A stretch of DNA of 64,000 nt from Parvularcula sp039822105 (GTDB lineage: Bacteria; Pseudomonadota; Alphaproteobacteria; Caulobacterales; Parvularculaceae): contig JBCBMW010000001.1 of assembly GCA_039822105.1 (NCBI GenBank), positions 248,001 through 312,000 on the forward strand, read 5' to 3'. Numbering within the stretch: the stretch's first letter is position 1; each line of letters starts with the position of its first letter. The translations under genes were made by a program, and so were the position numbers. Under the pieces are notes generated by a model, which was not told the DNA's origin, made no database searches, and saw nothing but the letters and a program-made list of their open reading frames with translations. This document shows positions 60,183 to 64,000 of this stretch, in pieces.

Positions 60183-61190
60183 TCAATTCACCAGGAATTG
60201 GTGACGCAGGTCGCAGGTGCTGTCGCCGCCGACCGCATCCCAATTGTTGGTGATCCACGCGTCCGCTGCCTCGCGACCGATCGCCTTCAGTTCTTTTAAG
60301 AAGTTGAGGTCGGTGTTGTACTTCGTTGGTAGCGGGAAGTCCTTCAGCACCTCGTCAGCACGGATCGAGTGATACCGAATGTCTGACAGCTGATCTTTGT
60401 ACTCATCCTTGAGCCAGCCCTCGTGCAACAGCTTCTGTACGAACGAAATAGCGCGCATCTCTTTGAGGAGGGCTGCGTTGAACGTGATCTCGTTCAGCCG
60501 GTTGTCGATATCGGGCACTGTGGTGGGAAGGTCATCCCGAAACATAGGGTTGATATGCACGACGAGGAGGTCCTCGACATCCGTTTCATAGAAGAGCGGC
60601 CACAAGGATGGATTACCCATATAGCCCCCATCCCAATAGGCCTCGCCGTCGATCTCCACAGCTTGGAACAGCTGCGGCAGGCAGGCGGAAGCCATGACGG
60701 CATTGCTCGAAATCTCTTCGCGCTCAAAGACCCGAACCTTGCCTGTACGAACATTCGTGGCACTGACAAAAAGCTTGGTCTTGGTGCAACACCGCAGCGC
60801 TTCGAAATCGACCAGCCGATCGATGAGCTCCTTGAGCGGGTTCCAGTTCATGGGATTGAGCTGGTAGGGCGAGAAGGCCTTGGTTGCTGCTGACATCGCC
60901 TGGTGCGACCAGAACCCGTGCAAGCTTCCAAATGGCAGGTCGAAGGGGTTCGAAAGCTTGCTGACCTCTTCCCAAAACTCATCAAGCTTGTCCCGGCCGC
61001 CTTGATCGTCGGCCATGTGCACACCATAAGCAATCACAGTAGCGTTCATGGCCCCCGCTGATGTAGCGGTGATCGCGTTGAGATGGATCTGTTCGCTCTC
61101 AAGCAAGCGATCACAGACCCCCCAGGTGAAGGCGCCGTGCGCGCCCCCGCCTTGCAGGGCCAGGTTGATCGACTTGCGCCCGCTCGCCAT
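60183..61190 (-). CDS. Patatin-like phospholipase
   Basis: The 335-residue protein has the oxyanion-hole motif LQGGGAHGAF (residues 12-21), the nucleophile Ser44 in TATSAGAMN and the catalytic Asp in DGGYMGNP near residue 200. Patatins hydrolyse acyl esters; some act on polyhydroxybutyrate granules. Pairing with bdhA in one transcript (TGATG overlap) fits such a role in storage-polymer mobilisation, as inference. Confidence 0.92.
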   Translation of the reverse strand: MASGRKSINLALQGGGAHGAFTWGVCDRLLESEQIHLNAITATSAGAMNATVIAYGVHMADDQGGRDKLDEFWEEVSKLSNPFDLPFGSLHGFWSHQAMSAATKAFSPYQLNPMNWNPLKELIDRLVDFEALRCCTKTKLFVSATNVRTGKVRVFEREEISSNAVMASACLPQLFQAVEIDGEAYWDGGYMGNPSLWPLFYETDVEDLLVVHINPMFRDDLPTTVPDIDNRLNEITFNAALLKEMRAISFVQKLLHEGWLKDEYKDQLSDIRYHSIRADEVLKDFPLPTKYNTDLNFLKELKAIGREAADAWITNNWDAVGGDSTCDLRHQFLVN

Positions 61191-61981
61191 CAGTGGGCGA
61201 CCCAGCCGCCATCAACGGCATAGGGATAGCCCGTCGCGCCTGAACCAGCGTTGGAGCAGAGATAGATCAGCATGCCGACAAGGTTTTCATAGGTGACGAA
61301 CTCCTTGGTCGCGTGGGCATCGTTGAGGAGTTTGGCTTTCGCTTCTTCTTCGGTGATGCCGCGCGCCTTGGCGTTGTCAGTCATCTGCGCTTCCAACAGG
61401 GGCGTAAGGGTAAAGCCCGGGCAGATCGCGTTGCACGTGATGCCGTCCTCAGCTGTCTCCAAAGCCACCGTTTTGGTGAGGCCAACCACACCATGCTTGG
61501 CGGCGATGTAAGCGGACTTAAAGGGCGACGCGATGAGGCCGTGGGCCGAGGCAATGTTCACGATACGGCCAAATTTGCGTGCTCGCATGCCAGGCAGAAC
61601 ATGTTTGATGGAGTGATAGTTCGACGTCAGGTTGATCGCGATGATGCGGTCCCAGGTGTCGTCATCATAGTCATCAATCGGCGCAACCTTTTGGATGCCG
61701 GCATTGTTGATGAGAATATCAACACGGCCGTGGGCAGCTTCTGCACCGCGGATCAGCCCTTGGATCTCTTCTCGCTTGGTCATGTCCGCGCCGTCGTAGC
61801 GCACATCGACACCGTACTCGCCAGCAATCCGTGCACGGTTGCTTTCGATCTCATCAGCATCGCCAAAACCATTCAGCGTGACATCAACACCCTGGGCGGC
61901 GAGGCCTTCAGCAAAAGCCAACCCGATGCCTGATGTTGATCCGGTGATAACGGCTTTGCGCCCCCGCAGATCTTCGAACAT
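61190..61981 (-). CDS. bdhA: 3-hydroxybutyrate dehydrogenase
   Basis: The 263-residue SDR enzyme oxidises D-3-hydroxybutyrate to acetoacetate with NAD. The start at 61981 has GGAGG at good spacing. TGSTSGIG, NNAGIQKVAPI, the Ser of ASAHGL, YIAAK, and the substrate-side HATKEFVTYENL and GWVAH ending match the family closely. It is upstream of the patatin gene and presumably part of polyhydroxybutyrate turnover. Confidence 0.94.
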   Translation of the reverse strand: MFEDLRGRKAVITGSTSGIGLAFAEGLAAQGVDVTLNGFGDADEIESNRARIAGEYGVDVRYDGADMTKREEIQGLIRGAEAAHGRVDILINNAGIQKVAPIDDYDDDTWDRIIAINLTSNYHSIKHVLPGMRARKFGRIVNIASAHGLIASPFKSAYIAAKHGVVGLTKTVALETAEDGITCNAICPGFTLTPLLEAQMTDNAKARGITEEEAKAKLLNDAHATKEFVTYENLVGMLIYLCSNAGSGATGYPYAVDGGWVAH

Positions 61982-62164
61982 GTGCGATACCTCCAACAGT
62001 TCCTGCGAGGCCATTAAGGCTTAGAGTGCCGGGCGCCAAGCGTGAGAAGCGGCTCCTATGGTTTCCCATGACTTAACCTTACGCCAGGATTCTCGAAGGT
62101 TACCGCCAACACAACCTTAAAGCGAATGGGGTAACGGTTTCTCCAGTTGAATTGGAGGTTGGCG

Positions 62165-62635
62165 ATGAAAAGGGTGCTCGGCTTCGCCCCGGTGCTGTTG
62201 ATCGCGACGGGCACAGGTTTTGCGCAAACGGACGACGTCATCTTCAACGCGACGGTCTCCGACAGCTGCACAGTGGTCGCTGATACAAACGGGACGCTGG
62301 GCCTCAACGGTACGGGAACTGTTCTTGCGAGCACCGAGAGCGGCGGTTCGGCGGGTCAGGCGACGGTCACCGCCACCAACACGACGTTCAACGTGACGAT
62401 CGACAACATCACGGCCTTCACCACGGGTCCGGCAGACGCCGATACCAACACCAACTTTGCCACCACCTACAACGCCAGCGGCGCCACCACGGCATCGGGT
62501 GTTGCGGGCGCGACGCCCACCAATCTTGGATCCGGTATCACCACACTTGCGGTGAACGCGAGCGCCACCAAGACGTCGGGGATCTTCTCGGCCGGTTCTT
62601 ACTCTCTCACGGCGACCGTGCGATGCGCGCCGTAG
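62165..62635 (+). CDS. Exported beta-rich pilin-like (spore coat U/DUF4402-like) protein
   Basis: The 156-residue protein starts at 62165 with GGAGG upstream. After a signal peptide (VLGFAPVLLIATGTGFAQ), the mature part is Thr/Ala/Asn-rich beta sequence with a likely disulfide (Cys in SDSCTVVADTNG and the C-terminal TVRCAP). This composition resembles fimbrial or spore-coat-U type proteins assembled by chaperones. The next gene encodes a chaperone-like domain and overlaps this one by 13 bases. Exact family uncertain. Confidence 0.72.
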   Translation: MKRVLGFAPVLLIATGTGFAQTDDVIFNATVSDSCTVVADTNGTLGLNGTGTVLASTESGGSAGQATVTATNTTFNVTIDNITAFTTGPADADTNTNFATTYNASGATTASGVAGATPTNLGSGITTLAVNASATKTSGIFSAGSYSLTATVRCAP

Positions 62636-63015
62636 TTCTGATCCTTCTCTCGCTGACGCTGGTCGCTGGGGTGAGCCGTGCCCAGAGCATGTCGCCGATG
62701 GAGGCTGACGTTGTGACCTTTGGCGAGGTGGGTGCGGTTCGGGCTGCTCTGCGCAATCCCTATGCCGATGCGCGGCGGTTTGAGATTGAGGCGTTCGACC
62801 TCAACTGGAACGCCGTCAGCGATGTGCAACTCACCCGCTCGCGGCTCTCTCTCGCGCCGGGTGGGCAGACCTCGCTCTTGGCTGTCTTGCCGCTCGAAGG
62901 GGAGCCGGAGCGGACGATCTATCTGTGCGCCACGTCCGTGCCCTATCGGCAGTCTAGCGCCGGGGTCAGGGGGCAGGTATGCGGACGATATCGCGTCATC
63001 CATCGCTCCTTCTAG
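62623..63015 (+). CDS. Exported one-domain pilus-chaperone-like protein
   Basis: The 130-residue protein has a signal peptide (VVLILLSLTLVAGVSRAQ). One Ig-like domain follows with SPMEADVV, AALRNPYADARRFEIEAFD, and RLSLAPGGQTSLLAVLPL; these resemble the N-terminal domain of periplasmic pilus chaperones. It lacks the second domain. It overlaps both neighbours (13 bases before, 37 after), so the three are translated together. No usher gene is present. Confidence 0.68.
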   Translation: MRAVVLILLSLTLVAGVSRAQSMSPMEADVVTFGEVGAVRAALRNPYADARRFEIEAFDLNWNAVSDVQLTRSRLSLAPGGQTSLLAVLPLEGEPERTIYLCATSVPYRQSSAGVRGQVCGRYRVIHRSF

Positions 63016-63863
63016 GGCTTGCTGCCGCCCTCGGTATCGCTTCGGCTCAGCAAGAGGTGACCCAAGGCGGCCAGCCCATTGTGGTGCCGTCGCAAAGCTC
63101 TGTCTTCAATCAAAACAGCGTCAATCTGCCGACTGCGCCGATCACCACGGGTCAGGATATTGTTCGCGGTGCGGACGGCACCAGCTGTCAAACCGCGATC
63201 GGATCGGGGGGGCCGTATCTCGATGTCGGTGTGCTGCAGAGCCAGGACTTCTACGAGCGTGACAGCGCCGCGGTTTATGGCCGGATTGTTGTGCCGATTG
63301 GCAAGCGGGCCAAGCGGCTGGATTGCACCAGGCTCTACCAGCTCGAGATTGAGCGGATGCGGATGGAGCTTGAGTTCCTCCGTATGGGCACGACCTTCAC
63401 CGCCACACCCGTTGGGCTTCGCGGTGAGGAGCCTGGGCCGACTGAGGTGGACGGCTTTCAGGTGGGCGGCGCCAGGTCAGCCCCGGCAGCCAAGACGCCT
63501 CGGCCTGCACCGCCGCCCCCAAGCGCGCCTCGCCCGTCAAACCCGCCGCTTGTTCTTGGCCCAGAGCCGAACGATGAGATTGACCTTATCTCTATGTGGA
63601 GGGGCGCCCATTCTGCACCCGTGCCGCAAGGGTACTACGCCCAGGCAGGGGCCTTTGGCTCACGGGAGAGCGCGGATCTTCGGCTTTTGTCCGCGATCAC
63701 GTCCACTGGCTACACCAATGGCTACATCAAGCCGCAAATCATCGGTGGACAGACCCTCTTTCGCGTGATGCTCGGCCCTACGACTGAGACCGAAGCGCGC
63801 CAGCTATGCCGGGCCATCCCCGGTGATTGTTTCGTCGCTGCGCAGAGCGAAACGAGCGCCTAA
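62979..63863 (+). CDS. Exported SPOR-domain protein
   Basis: The 294-residue protein has a signal peptide (LLLGLAAALGIASAQ), a conserved N-domain of about 140 residues with paired cysteines, a Pro-rich linker (about residues 165-195) and a C-terminal SPOR domain (about 215-290, GYYAQAGAFGSRESADL, GQTLFRVMLGP). SPOR domains bind denuded peptidoglycan at the division site. It overlaps the chaperone-like gene by 37 bases. The N-domain is not recognised. Confidence 0.82.
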   Translation: MRTISRHPSLLLGLAAALGIASAQQEVTQGGQPIVVPSQSSVFNQNSVNLPTAPITTGQDIVRGADGTSCQTAIGSGGPYLDVGVLQSQDFYERDSAAVYGRIVVPIGKRAKRLDCTRLYQLEIERMRMELEFLRMGTTFTATPVGLRGEEPGPTEVDGFQVGGARSAPAAKTPRPAPPPPSAPRPSNPPLVLGPEPNDEIDLISMWRGAHSAPVPQGYYAQAGAFGSRESADLRLLSAITSTGYTNGYIKPQIIGGQTLFRVMLGPTTETEARQLCRAIPGDCFVAAQSETSA

Positions 63864-64000
63864 GCGGTCTGCTTGTCTTCGCCGTAAGCGTCTTCGAGCA
63901 TCCGAACGATTGTCTCGTTGCCCTCGCGCCGGGCATCGTCGAGCGGGGAGTTGCCCCAACGGTCGATCGGCCGGATCTCCGGGCAGATGGACATGAGATA
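63860..64000 (-). CDS. Ankyrin-repeat protein, C-terminal fragment (cut by window edge)
   Basis: Only the last 46 codons are visible on the minus strand. They encode an ankyrin repeat with IDRWGNSPLDDARREGNETI followed by a short tail EDKQTA. The DRWGNxPLDDA form is common in the C-terminal ankyrin part of some glutaminases, but other ankyrin proteins are equally possible. Its stop overlaps the stop of the SPOR gene (CTAA). Confidence 0.7.
   Translation of the reverse strand, partial: YLMSICPEIRPIDRWGNSPLDDARREGNETIVRMLEDAYGEDKQTA

Overview
The window looks like a chromosomal segment of a GC-rich alphaproteobacterium, probably marine or otherwise aquatic. The evidence is an F-type ATP synthase membrane sector with separate b and b' subunits in the order atpI-B-E-b'-b, a cox3-DUF983-SURF1 string, DUF2093 and TIGR02301 family genes, a patatin-bdhA pair, and a short NrdB of the alphaproteobacterial type. 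The order cannot be fixed from this sequence alone. Genes are packed very tightly: seven of twelve convergent pairs share overlapping stop codons (CTAG, TTAA, CTAA or TTAG).

Region 1 (1-9450): a giant RTX/cadherin-like protein, cut at the left edge, followed by a TolC-family outer-membrane channel. Together they suggest type I secretion of a calcium-stabilised adhesin or matrix protein. Region 2 (9461-18527): a GMC oxidoreductase facing a six-gene catabolic operon (acyl-CoA dehydrogenase, enoyl-CoA hydratase, thiolase, SDR dehydrogenase, alpha-methylacyl-CoA racemase-like enzyme, cytochrome P450) and a TetR regulator. A shared AT-rich operator-like motif lies before the operon and before the regulator. 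The set fits oxidation of a methyl-branched lipid, isoprenoid or sterol side chain. Region 3 (18855-24799): gltD-gltB, glutamate synthase.

Region 4 (24931-35514): a second TetR gene, two glutathione S-transferases, two DUF1330-like proteins, a DUF2855 protein, an MBL hydrolase resembling arylsulfatases, two exported type I sulfatases and a DUF1214/DUF1254 pair. Two matching palindromes (core GRCACANNNTGTGTC) upstream of two of these blocks suggest one regulon. Region 5 (35511-45678): an XRE/MmyB-like regulator, a membrane protein, lipoprotein MsrA, NrdB behind NrdR-like boxes, then an accessory stretch. That stretch holds an AT-rich excalibur-domain lipoprotein, a GIY-YIG nuclease gene between two ~185-bp direct repeats built of hairpins, a YopT-like (C58) cysteine protease, an exported MTAP-like phosphorylase, a subtilisin-like lipoprotein protease, and a 785-bp AT-rich islet bounded by 20-bp direct repeats at the 3' end of ubiD.

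Region 6 (45815-64000) is mostly housekeeping: ubiD, a SulP transporter with STAS domain, a Sel1-repeat protein, cox3/DUF983/SURF1/BCCT transporter, the ATP synthase Fo operon, DUF2093 and an M23 peptidase, TIGR02301 and NUDIX, and the patatin/bdhA pair. A compact three-gene exported module follows (pilin-like protein, one-domain chaperone-like protein, SPOR-domain protein). The right edge cuts an ankyrin-repeat gene. No tRNA, rRNA, CRISPR array or transposase was recognised.
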